Assembly (NCBI GenBank): GCA_034440575.1
Contig: JAOTOL010001661.1
Location: forward strand, 3,814,001-3,878,000
From: Imbricaverruca yamaguchii
Taxonomy: Eukaryota; Arthropoda; Thecostraca; Neoverrucidae
Reading direction: 5' to 3'
DNA length: 64,000 bases
Shown: positions 1 to 10,779 of the stretch, one piece after another
Layout: every line of letters starts with the position of its first letter
Position numbering within the stretch: position 1 is the first letter of the stretch
Program-made: the position numbers and the translations under genes
Notes under the pieces: model-generated
Database searches by the model: none
Seen by the model: only the letters and a program-made list of their open reading frames with translations
Told to the model about the DNA's origin: nothing

Positions 1-415
1 AGTGGGCTCGGATATATCGTCATATCGTCATTGCCTTCCCCTCACTCCACACACCAACAAGCACACACCGGCTTAAATAAAAATGTTTCAGCGATTAGAG
101 GCAGGCTAATACACACCGGCCTTGATGGAGTATCGGAGCACAGCAGACCTGAACTGTGACGACAATCGGTGAAAGTATTTCCTTGGCACCTAACATTAGG
201 GAGGGGTGAAGCCAAAGTTGTGATTGGGCGAGCTCATGGTCGGGGAGGATATTTTCATTAACACCTGTGATATCAGAATATCACTGCAGTTCCCAGTGAA
301 TCTGGAGCACTGTATCACAGGGCAATTACTTGTCGAATAACACCATTAAACGTCCAAATGGAAAACACGGGGAATAATTTTGTGAAGAGGATCATGCTAC
401 GGATGGGAAAAATCC
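1..415 (+). repeat. Dispersed repeat family A, copy 1
   Basis: The first ~240 bases closely match 29721-30010: the same order of 'acacaccggcttaaataaa', 'cacaccggccttg', 'gagcacagcag' and 'ggtgaaagtatttcct'. The following ~170 bases match 32085-32289. So the left end of the window joins modules that occur separately near 30 kb and 32 kb. No coding capacity is seen. The family class is unknown. Confidence 0.6.
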
Positions 416-690
416 AGGAAAAGTCCGTTTTCTCCAACCATGAAGTCCACTGTGGAGAACCAGGGTCGCGGAGCACACCGTCTACTGTGGCGGACGAGTG
501 CCCAGGAGCACACCGTCCACTATGGCGGACCAGGGCCGTGAAGTACACGCCGTCCACCGTGGCGGGCTAGGGTCGCAGAGCACGCCGTCCACTGCGGCGG
601 ACCGGGGTCGCGGAGTACACCTTCCACTGTGGTGGACCGGGGCTGCCGAGTCCATTGCGGCGGATCAGGGCCATCAACAGATCAAATTAT
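416..690. repeat. ~35-bp minisatellite inside family A
   Basis: Tandem units of 35-37 bp are built on 'gtccactgtggcggaccaggg' variants such as 'ccgtccactg' and 'gcggagcacacc'. About seven diverged units are visible. The same array recurs in the same context at 32290-32925, so the minisatellite travels with, or arose within, the dispersed repeat. Confidence 0.75.
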
Positions 691-1490
691 ATCATGCCAT
701 GGTAGTAGCGTACCTAGGATTTGCGATGGGGGTGGACAAACTGATTTGGAATTGTCGCACAGACTCCAATTTTTTATTTAAAAAAAAGTCCACGGACCAC
801 TATGTGTGTCAGTGAGATACTATTTTATTTTATTTTTAGAGAATAATTACTGGCCAACTTAGCTGCCCTGTCGCTTGGGCCAAATCTGCCACTATCATTT
901 CTGAATCACCGGATTTCAACACGAGCTCCCCGATCCTGCTCAAAGGATATTGTGTTCGTACCCCTTGGTAAGTCACCTCACACTGCTGAAATTACACCAG
1001 TGCAAATCGCCAAAAAAGTAAAATTGTCCGATTTCAGGCATCCCGATTACTCACACACGGTCGCTAAAACGCCAACAGTCGTGCACATGTACCTTGCGCA
1101 CCTTGCGCACTCGGCGCATCCGCCACACTACGTGCGCTTCTCCAGTTTCTGCTAGGTCTCCAACGTTTTGCTAATTGCTGTCACATGATAGTCTTGTGCC
1201 ATATTTGGCATGTGGATTTACTGGTATGGCTGCTCGCTTCGAAAATTCGATTAATTCAATTCCATGTATTAGTTTTCTTCTGCCCACATTTGCTCGTGGC
1301 TAAGAAAATATGATGCACTGCGCTTGCCACCAGGTGTCACGGTGGAAGGACGTCCGTTTGGAGCTCCAGCTTTCCAGCTAAGTCGTTGCAGAACAGGGCA
1401 GTACAGCTAAACAGGGCAGCTGTGTTTAGCAATTACTTCTGTGATTATATTTCATTAGTTTTTATCTGATAAGCATTTTCGTAGCACGCA
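691..1490. other. No recognised feature
   Basis: AT-rich, unique-looking sequence. The short open frames here have no recognisable motif and no support. Confidence 0.4.
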
Positions 1491-2035
1491 AATTATACTA
1501 TATCAACCTAGCGAGGCTGCCGAGCGCCATCTTGTTTCTAGGCGCGGCCTCGTGGCTCTAGGCGCGTTCTCGTCGCTTCGATTTCTGTAGTTTGAGATAT
1601 TACAAGTGTGTAGATTTCATAAGTACATTAGACAGCATTAATACTATCCTAACATACTTTATTTATTTTTGTGGTGCATAGTGTGTTTGGTGTTTAAGTT
1701 TAAGATAGAGTTTACTTGGTACTAAGTTGGTGGTATTCATAAGTGCTGTGTGACTTCATTTTTCTGTCTAGTCATAAGTGATATCAAAAGGGATATTTAT
1801 ATAATTGTCTACTTGTCTAGAAGACAATTAGATTAGACATTTTATTAATTTATTTAATAAAAACAAGCAATTGTTTAATACTTTCTGCTTAGTGTGTTGT
1901 TACTTTTGAGGTACTTAGATAATTAACTGACAGTATAGGAGGTAGCGATTTATAGTGAATGATAGTTGGCTCTTTTGTCGGTTGTTTAGCGAGTTAATTT
2001 GAATCTAAATCTAGGTATAAGCTGCAGCCTGTAGG
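1491..2035 (+). other. Possible 5' leader of the CR1-like element
   Basis: This lies directly upstream of the coiled-coil start of CR1 ORF1. It starts with a GC-rich stretch containing a twice-repeated 'ctaggcgcg' motif and then becomes AT-rich. CR1-type elements carry an untranslated leader with an internal promoter, so this may be one. No second copy is present to fix the boundary. Confidence 0.3.
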
Positions 2036-2981
2036 ATGGTTTCGACCAGGATGCAGGCATTAGAGGAAGAGATTAGGACCCTTAAGGCAGAGCTTTCCAA
2101 GCTCAAGGCTGCCCTTGTGGCACAGGGTAGGGAAGAAAAAGCAACAAGGGGTCACTCCATAGCAGGGACATCTTATGCTTAGGTGGTCGCAGGCCACCAA
2201 GTAGCTGAGGCTTCCCCTACTTTGAAGGTGGCTGGGATTTCTCGAGAGGGGAGTGTTAATAGTGAACAGAGGAGGGGTAGTTCTAGTAGGTCACAGGAGG
2301 GGAAGTGGTGTGAGGTCAGGGGGTGGAGGATTTGAAGACGCGAACCTAAGGAAAGGGTCAGTGAGTGGCAGGTGGCAGGTGGTAGGAGCGGGAGGAAGCC
2401 TGGTCGAACGGCCCAGCGGGCAGGCATATTACCATCGAATAGGTTCCAGGCATTGGAGGACTGCCCCCAGGATAGTAGTCGTAAGGAGTCAGCGCTGGTC
2501 GTCGGCGACTCTCGTGTGCGACATTTAGATCGGGTATTCTGTAAAGGTAGGAGGGACAGGAGGTGCATCACCAGGCCTGGTGCCAAGGTGAAGGACCTGG
2601 CACCAGTGGTGGCACAGGTCACCAGTGATCACCAGTTTAGTACAGTTATAGTGCACGTAGGGGTAAATAACATAGGTCCTGCTAGGAGTGAGGAGCTTCT
2701 GCGGGACTACAGGGCCCTTCTGGCCACCTTAAAGGGTAACAATAGTCATTGTAACAGCAATTTTGCCTAGGGCTAGAGCCTCCCCTGAGTGGAGCTCTAG
2801 GGCACTGGCAGCCAACACTAGGGTAGGTAAGCTCTGCCATGAGCTAGGTTTCACCTTTGTAAACGAGTGGTGCAGGTTTTATGCATCGTGGGACCTCTAT
2901 CAGAGGGATGGCCTGCACTTCTCTGAGAAGGGGGTCCATGTGTCAGGCAAAATGAACGAGCATGTCCTTCAGGGAAACTAG
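2036..2981 (+). pseudogene. CR1 ORF1 with SGNH/GDSL-type hydrolase domain (broken)
   Basis: The frame opens with an ATG followed by a heptad-like coiled coil (MQALEEEIRTLKAELSKL). It then reads a linker and an SGNH hydrolase-like domain: block I as VVGDSR, a GVNN block in place of GxND, and a C-terminal DGLHFSEKG giving the D-x-x-H pair. CR1 and L2 ORF1 proteins of this type are proposed to bind RNA or membranes during retrotransposition, so the role is inferred from the family. It is broken by an in-frame TAG at about 2180, a TGA at about 2333 and a 2-nt deletion near 2750, judged against the inverted copy. Not functional. Confidence 0.8.
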
Positions 2982-2989
2982 GAAATGGG

Positions 2990-4940
2990 ATGGGGAGGGA
3001 TGAAATTCCATTGCAAACTCAGGAATATTCCAATAGTGTCAGCCAAGGCAATATAACCTCAAAGTCAGCAAATAGGGACAGCAGTAGTTCAAGGAGACAG
3101 AGTTCATTTAGTGATAAAAGAACTCCTCAGTATGAAAAAGCCAAAGGTGGTTATGGAGCATTTGTTAAGTGTATGATGTTTAATGCTCAGAGTATCCGGT
3201 CAAAATTTGATGAGTTCAAGTGTTATGTTGCTGAGGAGGAACCAGATTTCCTTTGCATTACGGAGGCATGGGTCAGTGAAGGGTATTTTGGAGATAACTT
3301 GCAGGACTATGAGATCCAGGGATACAATATGTTTTCGTGCAATAGGGGTCCAGCAATGAAAGGGGGTGTGTAATGCTCTATATGAATAGCTTATTCAGTT
3401 CTCAAAAAGTAGCAGGTGGGGATAAAAATGTGTCTGTGGAGTCCATTTGGCTTGATGTCACTGTGGGAAAAGGCAACAGCAATACTCTGAGGATAGGAGC
3501 TTTCTGCCGTTCAGGAACCCTGCCACATTCTCAGCAACTGGAGCTTGACAAGGTGCTTTGTGAGGAAATCAGTAGAAACTTTAAGAGGAAGTGCCTTATT
3601 CTTGGTGACTTTATTCCAAAAGGTTCTGAAAATGCTGGCGTTGGCTCCCATCATGCAAAATGTTTAGGAAATGCCTTGAAGAGGACCTGTTCTTACACCA
3701 GTTTGTATCGGAACCTACCAGGCATGGCTCATTCTTGGACCTTGTATTCTCGGATTTAAGTGACTAGGTTCAAGACCTGACTGTTGGAGAAACTCTAGGA
3801 AGAAGTGACCATAACATAGTTATGTTCAAGGCACATGTAGGGGAATTTATTAAGGATAATTTGGTAGGGGTTCCAAATTTCAACAGAGCGCACTTTGACT
3901 GCATGAGAGCGGCTTTAAGTGCCATCAGATGGGAATAAGAATTCTCCAATTTAAATGCCTGTGAAATGTGGGAAAAGTTCAAATCTTACTTGAAGTAAAT
4001 TCGGATTAGACATGTCCCCCAAAAGCCAAGACGCAAAAGAAGGGTAGGAAAGCCAGCATGGCTTACACCAGACTTGATAAAAGCAATTAAGGCTAAGAAA
4101 ACTGCATTTAGAGTTTTTAAAGAGGCCTCAAATGTCGTTAATCTAAAGGCGTATCGAAAAGCTAGAGACACTGTGAAGCAAAAAACCAGAGCAGTAAAGC
4201 GAGCAAAAGAACTGGATTTAGCTAGAAACTGTAATGGGGACAGTAAAAAGTTCTTTAGTTTCTACAAGCTGAGTAAAGTTTCTAGCACAATTGGTCCACT
4301 GGAGGAAAACGGGACTACATTGGGTGAGGATAGTGAGATGGTTGAGGAGCTGAGCAAGCAGTTTAAATCAGTGTTTACATTGGAAGATATGACCAATCTG
4401 CCGACCGTACACCATAGTTCAGTGACGTGATCTGATAAATGATGTTGATTTCATTGATAGTGATGTTGTTTACAATCATATCAGGAAAATAAAGCCAAAT
4501 AAGGCAGCAGGACCTGATGAAATTTATGCTAGGGTGTTGCGGGAAACTGAAAAGGAACTGGCATTTCCACTTAGTATCATATTTTGTAGATCAGTTTCAC
4601 AAAATGAAACTCTAACCGATTGGAAAATGGCAAATCTAGTTCCTGTTTTCAAGAAAGGAGAAAGAGAGAAAGTTGAAAACTATAGGTCAGTAAGTCTCAC
4701 ATCCCTAGTCTGCAAGGAACCCGAATCAATTATCAAGGATATAATAGTTAGTTCTCTGGAAGGAAACAGATTGATTTAAGATACTCAACATGGGTTTAGG
4801 GAAGGACGGTCGTGTCTCACAAATCTCTTGGACTTTTTGAACTTCGCCACAGAACAATTTGATCAGGGAAATCAGGTTGATGTAGCATATCTTGACTTTA
4901 GTAAGGCCTTTGACAAGACATCAAGACATAAAAGATTAGT
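2990..4940 (+). pseudogene. CR1 ORF2, endonuclease plus start of reverse transcriptase (broken)
   Basis: The start is a few bases after the ORF1 stop. The endonuclease signatures are FNAQSIRSKFD near the N-terminus, ITEAW, and a damaged GDF(I) block where the inverted copy reads GDFN. The reverse-transcriptase region follows with AAGPDEI, VPVFKKG, YRSVSLTS, GFREGRS and YLDFSKAFD. At least three frame changes or stops interrupt it (around 3371, 3760 and 4430). It ends at the inversion palindrome, so the catalytic FADD motif is absent from this arm. It is a dead copy, older or less constrained than the inverted arm. Confidence 0.85.
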
Positions 4941-4954
4941 GCAACTAATCTTTT
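4930..4954. repeat. 11-bp palindrome at the CR1 inversion apex
   Basis: AAAAGATTAGT and its exact reverse complement ACTAATCTTTT are separated by only three bases (gca). Forward CR1 sequence ends on the left arm and inverted CR1 sequence begins on the right arm, so this is the hairpin tip of the large inverted repeat. Confidence 0.9.
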
Positions 4955-6605
4955 GCCCTTTCCAATCTGTTGGAATTTCATTATGCGAAACTGATCTACA
5001 AAATATTATGCTAAGCGGAAATGCCAGTTCCTTTTCAGTTTCCCGCAACACCCTAGCATAAATTTCATCAGGTCCTGCTGCCTTATTTGGCTTTATTTTC
5101 CTGATATGATTGTAAACAACATCACTATCAATGAAATCAACATCATTTGTCAGATCCCACGTCACTGAACTATGGTGTATGGTCGGCAGATTGGTCATAT
5201 CTTCCAATGTAAACACTGATTTGAACTTCTTGCTCAGCTCCTCAACCATCTCACTATCCTCACCCAATGTAGTCCCGTTTACTTCCAGTAGACCAAGTGT
5301 GCTAGAAACTTTACTCAGCTTGTAGAAACTAAAGAACTTTTTACTGTCCCCATTACAGTTTCTAGCTAAATCCAGTTCTTTTGCTCGCTTTGCTGCTCTG
5401 GTTTTTTGCTTCACACTGTCTCTAGCTTTTCGATACGCCTTTAGATTAACGATATTTGAGGCTTCTTTAAAAACTCTAAATGCAGTTTTTTTAGCCTTAA
5501 TTGCTTTTATCACGTCTGGTGTAAGCCATGCTGGCTTTCCTACCCTTCTTTTGCGTCTTTGCTTTTGGGGGACATGTCTAATCTGAGTTTCCTTCAAGTA
5601 AGATTTGAACTTTTCCCACATTTCACAGGCATTTAAATTGGAGAATTCTTCTTCCCATCTGATGGCACTTAACGCCGCTCTCATGCCGTTAAATTCTGCT
5701 CTGTTGAAACTTGGAACCTTTACCAAATTATCCTTGATAATATTCCCTACATGTGCCTTGAATCTAACTATGTTATGGTCACTTTTTCCCAGAGTTTCGC
5801 CTACAGTCAAGTCTTGAACCAAGTCACTTAAATCCGAGAATACAAGGTCCAAGAATGAACCATGCCTGGTAGGTTCCGATACAAACTGGTGTAAGAACAG
5901 GTCCTCTTCAAGGCATTTCCTAAACATTTTGCATGATGGGGAGCCAACACAAGCATTTTCATAACCTTTTAGATTAAAGTCACCGAGAATAAGGCACTTC
6001 CTTTTAAAGTTTCTACTGATTTCCTCACAAATCACCTTGTCAAGCTCCAGTTGCTGAGAATGTGGCAGGGTTCCTGATCGGTAGAAAGCTCCTATCCTAA
6101 GAGTATTGCTGTTGCCTTTTCCCACAGTGACATCAAGCCAAATGGACTCCACAGACACATTTTTATCCCCACCTGCTACTTTTTGAGAACTGAATAAGCT
6201 TTTCATATAGAGCATTACACCACCCCCTTTCATTGCTGGACCCCTATTGCACGAAAACATATTGTATCCCTGGATCTCATAGTCCTGTAAGTTATCTCCA
6301 AAATACCCTTCACTGACCCATGCCTCCGTAATGCAAACAAAATCCGGTTCCTCCTCAGCAACATAACACTTGAACTCATCAAATTTGGAACGGATACTCT
6401 GAGCATTAAACATCATACACTTAACGAATGCTCCAAAACCACCTTTGGCTTTTCCATATTGAGGAGTTCTTTTATCACTAGATGAACTATAACTCTGTCC
6501 CCTTGAGTTGCTGCTGTCCCTATTTGGAGACTTTGAGGTTCTATTGCCTTGGCTGACACTATTGTAATATTCCTGAGTTGGCAATGCAATTTCATCCCTC
6601 CCCAC
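4953..6605 (-). pseudogene. CR1 ORF2 endonuclease, open but truncated
   Basis: This is the longest intact LINE frame in the window, 577 codons counting 25-30 readthrough codons past the break. An apurinic-type endonuclease spans residues ~63-290: FNAQS (N67), ITEAW (E94), GDFN (208-211), LDLVF (252-256) and SDHN (275-278). In the family these residues bind metal and nick target DNA. A basic linker (residues 345-415) and the reverse-transcriptase entry motif AAGPDEI (509-515) follow. The frame then crosses the inversion point and reads the antisense of the forward copy, so the C-terminus is artificial. There is no polymerase core, so it cannot mobilise itself. All endonuclease motifs remain present, which suggests this arm is younger than the forward arm. 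Confidence 0.85.
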
Positions 6606-6613
6606 CCCATTTC

Positions 6614-7294
6614 CTAGTTTCCCTCAAGGACATGCTCGTATAATTTGCCTAACACATGGACCCCCTTCTCAGAAAAATGCAGGCCATCCCTCTGATAGAG
6701 GTCCCACGATGCATAAAACCTGCTCCACTCGTCTACAAATGTAAAACCTAGCTCATGGCAGAGCTTTCCTACCCTGGCGTTTGCTGCCAGTGCCCTAGAG
6801 CTCCACTCAGGGGAGCCTCTAGCCCTAGGCAAAATTCCTGTTATAATGACTCTATTGGTACCCTTCAGGGTGGCCAGAAGGGCCCTGTACTCCCGCAGAA
6901 GGTCCTCACTCCTAGTCTGACCTATGTTATTTACCCCTACATGCACTATGACTGTGTTAAACTGGTGATAACTGGTGACCTGTGCCACCGCAGGTACCAG
7001 GTCCTTCACCTTGGCACCAGGCCTGGTGATGCACCTCCTGTCCCTCCTACCTTTACAAAATACCCGCTCTAAATATCGCACACGAGAGTCTCCTATGACC
7101 AGCACTGACTCCTTACTACTGCTATCCTGGGGGCAGTCATCCAATGCCTGGAACATATTTGTTGTTACTATGCCTGCCCGCTGGGCCGGTTGGGCCGGTT
7201 GGCTAGACTTCCTCCCGCTCCTACCACCTGCCACCTGCCACTCACTGACCCTTTTTTATGTTCGCGTCTCCAAATCCTCCACCCCCTGACCTCA
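6614..7294 (-). pseudogene. CR1 ORF1 SGNH hydrolase, 5'-truncated
   Basis: A 206-codon open stretch (from 7234) contains the hydrolase domain: VIGDSRVRY as block I, VHVGVNN as the third block, and DGLHFSEKG with the D-x-x-H catalytic pair. It ends 8 bases before the ORF2 start on the same strand. The coiled-coil start seen at 2036 in the forward copy is missing because the element is cut at 7294. A one-base deletion near 7255 shifts the frame of the remaining upstream part. It retains a TGG codon where the forward copy has a TGA stop. Confidence 0.8.
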
Positions 7295-7295
7295 T

Positions 7296-8330
7296 GGTAC
7301 CCCATAAACGGTTAATGATACAGCTTCAGTCCCATGGTATTGCAGGTAGCATCTTAAAATGGATAGAGTTGTGGCTTTCAGATAGACAGCAAAGAGTGAT
7401 GCTAAATGGTACAAAATCATCAGGGCAAATGTTCTTAGTGGAGTCCCCCAGGGATCAGTACCGGGGCCACTCCTGTTCATTATACTTGTAAATAGCATTG
7501 AAAGTGGCCTAAACAGTAAAGTTTTGAAATTTGCGGATGATTTGAAGATCTTTAGGGCAATAACAGGTCAAGATGAGCATATCTTGTTGCAAAAAGATTT
7601 AGACGAACTTGTGAAGTGGTCCGAAGAATGGCAAATTAAATTAAATTTTGATAAGTGCAAGATCATGCATGTAGGTAAGCAGCATATGAAGGCTCCATAC
7701 TTGATGGGTGGCCAAGTGCTATCAGCGACTCAGCAGGAGAAGGATTTAGGTGGCATTCTAAACACAAAGTTTGGGGCATCAGAACAGACCAAGGAAGTCA
7801 GGAAGAAGGCACTGAGAATGCTCGGGGCAATAAATAGGAATGTATCATACAGAAGTGAGGAAGTGATCAGGAAGCTTTACTGTGCATATGTCAGGCCATA
7901 TTTGGAATACTGCATCCAAGCTTGGTCTCCTAGGTATGAAAAAGATTGTTGGCTTTTAGAGAGAGTACAAAAGAGGGCTACAAAAATGGTTAATGGCATA
8001 AGCAACCTGGCATATGAGAAAGATTGAAGAAATTGAATATGTTTTCACTTAGATATAGAAGGCTGAGAGGAGATCTCATCGAGGTTTTTAAATTTGTCCA
8101 TGGTCTGGAGAGGGGCTATCTTGCGGAAATGTTTGAATTGAACAGAAATGATGCAATTAGAGGTCATAAATTCAAAATTAAAGTTAACCACAGCAGAACA
8201 AGGTTAAGGCAGACTTTCTTCACCAACAGGGTAGTGGAACACTGGAACCAGCTGCCAGAAAACATTGTCAGTAGCAGCACAGTGAACACAGTGAGTGCAA
8301 CCAAGAAGGGCCCTTGTGGCTCATAGTTGC
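7296..8330 (+). pseudogene. CR1 ORF2, 3' half of reverse transcriptase and C-terminus
   Basis: Reading starts at PHKRLMIQL, the point just after the break in the forward arm, and runs through the palm. A frameshifted GVPQGS motif lies near 7440, catalytic FADD is at 7530-7541, and then come VRKKALRMLG, LRYRRLRGDLIEVFK and FFTNRVVEHWNQLPE. The last block is the typical C-terminus of CR1-like ORF2. There are at least two frame changes (near 7450 and 8027). It shares the HKRL codons with the forward 5' arm, so the two come from different element copies or from an imprecise integration. Confidence 0.85.
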
Positions 8331-8475
8331 ACCAATCATTTATGTCTTTATGCCTTTTATGAGCTCTGATGCACCTCATATCTTAGGTTGAATATGGTCC
8401 AAGATTGTCCGCCGAGCCAAAACCCTAGCTAGGTGTTCGCCGTTTTACCCGTTGTGTTTTTATTCGTCTAAGGAT

Positions 8476-10460
8476 GTGTTTCAGAGCTCTAGCCAATTTT
8501 TTGGGGGCCTGGCACATATTTGAGACCGGGCTACTTTTTAGAGCTTTGTTGCTTTTTCACACAGCGGTGACATGCTTGAGGTATCCATGCGTTTTCGAAG
8601 ACCCCGATGTCTTTATTTCATGCCCGGTCTTTTTGTTCTATTTTACGACCAATTCGCTTTTTGGGGTCCAACCACATTTTAAGGCCCTGGCGCTTTTTGC
8701 GAATCTCGGGATTTGGAGGGCCCGGCGCATTTTCGGCCTCCCGTTGTGCTCTTAGGGCTTCGCTGTTTATTTGAGGCGTTTATGTATCGCACATTTGTGG
8801 AACCCCAGCATAACCTTGGTTCCTTCGGTATAATTACCGGGGTCACGGTGCGACATTTCGTTCCCGGGTGCATAGTTCTGGGGGACTTTCTGGGTTTGAC
8901 GCAACTTTTCGTGACTTCTGAATTCTTCTTTTAAAGTACGAGTCTCCGCCTGATTTCTCTGGCACCTGGCGCTATGTGTCTCGCCGCAATTTTTCGACTC
9001 CTGTGCGCTTTTTTTCGTGGCCGTACGCAATTTTTGAAGGCATCTGGGGCATGCTTGGAGCTTAGGAAAAATTTTCCTGACCCGGACATATATTCTTCGG
9101 AATTTCTCCATATTTTAGAGGGCACCGGCTTACTTTTTATCGAGTTCCGATGTGTTTTGTGGGGCCACGCTATGCTTGCAGAGGAGTATTTGTGGTGCCT
9201 CAACTCAAATTTTTGGTACTACCGCCGGAATTCTGGGTCCAGTACACGATATTTGGGGGCATCGTCGCGAGTTATCAGGGCGTGATGTAATTAGTTCCGC
9301 CCCAGCGCGATTTTGGTGGAATCAGATGCAAATTTTTGGGAGCCTGGTGTAAGTGTTACGGTCTCCACTGCATTCACAGCCCGCCACGCGAATTCTGGGC
9401 CCCTGATGCGAATTTATGGGGCCCAGCGCGATTTTTGGGGAACCGGCGCGATTCTTGGGAGCATACCCCTTCAGTATGTGGGGCAGCATTTCTCCCCTTG
9501 GTACGCCACTGCGGCTGCTCAGCGTTGTTTTCCCGCAGCTGGCACCATCTAGAGTAGAAAGGCCCTTCGGAAAATTTTCTTTCCGGACCTATTCCGATTT
9601 GTTTCCGGTGCTCGAGTCGACTCGAAAGAGTTCCCTTGTGATCTTTCTCGTCAGGTCTATTTTCTGTAATCCCCCTGCATAATATTTTTGGGCCCCAGTA
9701 CGATTATTCGGGCTCGCGGTGCCTCGTTTCTTTTCGTGCTCTAGCAGGATCTTTTCCGGGATCCGACGCCTTCTTATTGTGGATCGTTGACGCAATTTTT
9801 CTGCTCGCACGGTGACATTCCGGGTAGACATTGATTCTTGGGAAGCCAGCTGCGACGGGTGGGGCTCCGGCGCGGCGTTTTGGCCCCAGCGATATTTTCA
9901 AATGAAGCAGCCTGAATTGTTTGGTCTAAGTGCGATTTTTTGGGCACCTTGGTCACTTGTTTTGATACCTTGCGCTAGTTTTAGTGGCTACGACACTTTT
10001 TTTGGGCGAGGGGGCAACACGTTTTATGAACTTTGGAGTCATTGTTGTGGGACCTTTGGATCCAAGAGTGATTTTTCGTGTCCGGTCTGTTTTTCGTTTC
10101 CCGGCTTCATTTGTTCGGTGATCTCAGGAAGAGTTTTAAAGCCCCGGTGTGACCTGCCATGCATCTAGTTATTTTCAGGAGCCCGAACGAGAATTCTTGG
10201 TACCCAAAGGCTCAGCGTGATTTTCACGGGGCACAAGCCCAGCCGTTTGTGGCCCCGTCGTGATTTTCATGAACACCACAATACCTAGCAGCAAACTTCT
10301 GAGGCTCCAGTGTCATTATCAGGGGCTTCTGTGCGACCTTTTGGGGACACCCAATGTGAATTTCTGAGCCACGAAGTGATTTTTTGGGGACCAAGGGGAT
10401 TTGTAGGGAGCATCAGGCATTTTTCTCCTGAGCTCGACGGATTCTTGGGGGCCTCACAAC
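8476..10460. repeat. Highly degenerate ~21-bp minisatellite, ~2 kb
   Basis: The block repeats a theme of roughly 20-21 bases, 'gcgcgatttttggggacc' with heavy drift. The period is clearest at 9390-9460 (acgcgaattctggg, atgcgaatttatgggg, cgcgatttttgggg, cgcgattcttggg) and 10325-10450. Its strand composition is skewed (T and G runs). A small related patch occurs at 57900-58050. No coding sense is apparent in any frame. Confidence 0.7.
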
Positions 10461-10779
10461 CTGTCAGGAACTGCCCACAATGTCCCCATTCGGTATACCA
10501 CTGTGCAATACCATGCTGCAACATAAGCATCCAGGGATAGTTTATTTGTGTCATCACTCACACGTGATTTAAACTCCCAAGTTCTTCAGACAGTTTGAGG
10601 AAAGTCAAACATCTGATACCTGGATTGGCAAGGATGGAATATAAGGCAACATGAATATCATAGAATTCAAATCACAGTAGTTATGCTACAATACATACCT
10701 TCTCCGCCGGCTGCTTTGGAGATGGATGTGTTCCTGAAGTTTGAACAGGGTTGGAGTTGGAGGTGGATTGAGCGACACT
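10461..10779. other. No recognised feature
   Basis: Unremarkable AT-rich sequence between two repeat blocks. Confidence 0.4.

Larger units (their letters stand above)
2036..4940 (+). mobile_element. CR1-clade LINE, forward 5' portion (decayed)
   Basis: ORF1 (SGNH hydrolase type) is followed after a few bases by ORF2 (AP-type endonuclease, then the start of the reverse transcriptase), the layout of CR1-clade elements. Both ORFs carry stops and small indels. The copy stops abruptly at a palindrome, just after the reverse-transcriptase core motif A region (LDFSKAFD). Beyond that the same element appears in inverted orientation. Confidence 0.85.
4951..7294 (-). mobile_element. CR1-clade LINE, inverted 5' segment
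   Basis: Read on the minus strand this covers the same element region as about 2318-4635 of the forward copy, with few differences: ORF1 hydrolase, then ORF2 endonuclease and linker. The outer break lies at the PTDWK codons. The inner break lies just upstream of the GGTCAGGGGG motif of ORF1 and abuts the forward 3' part. An inverted 5' segment followed by a direct 3' segment is the arrangement expected from twin-priming during LINE integration. Confidence 0.85.
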
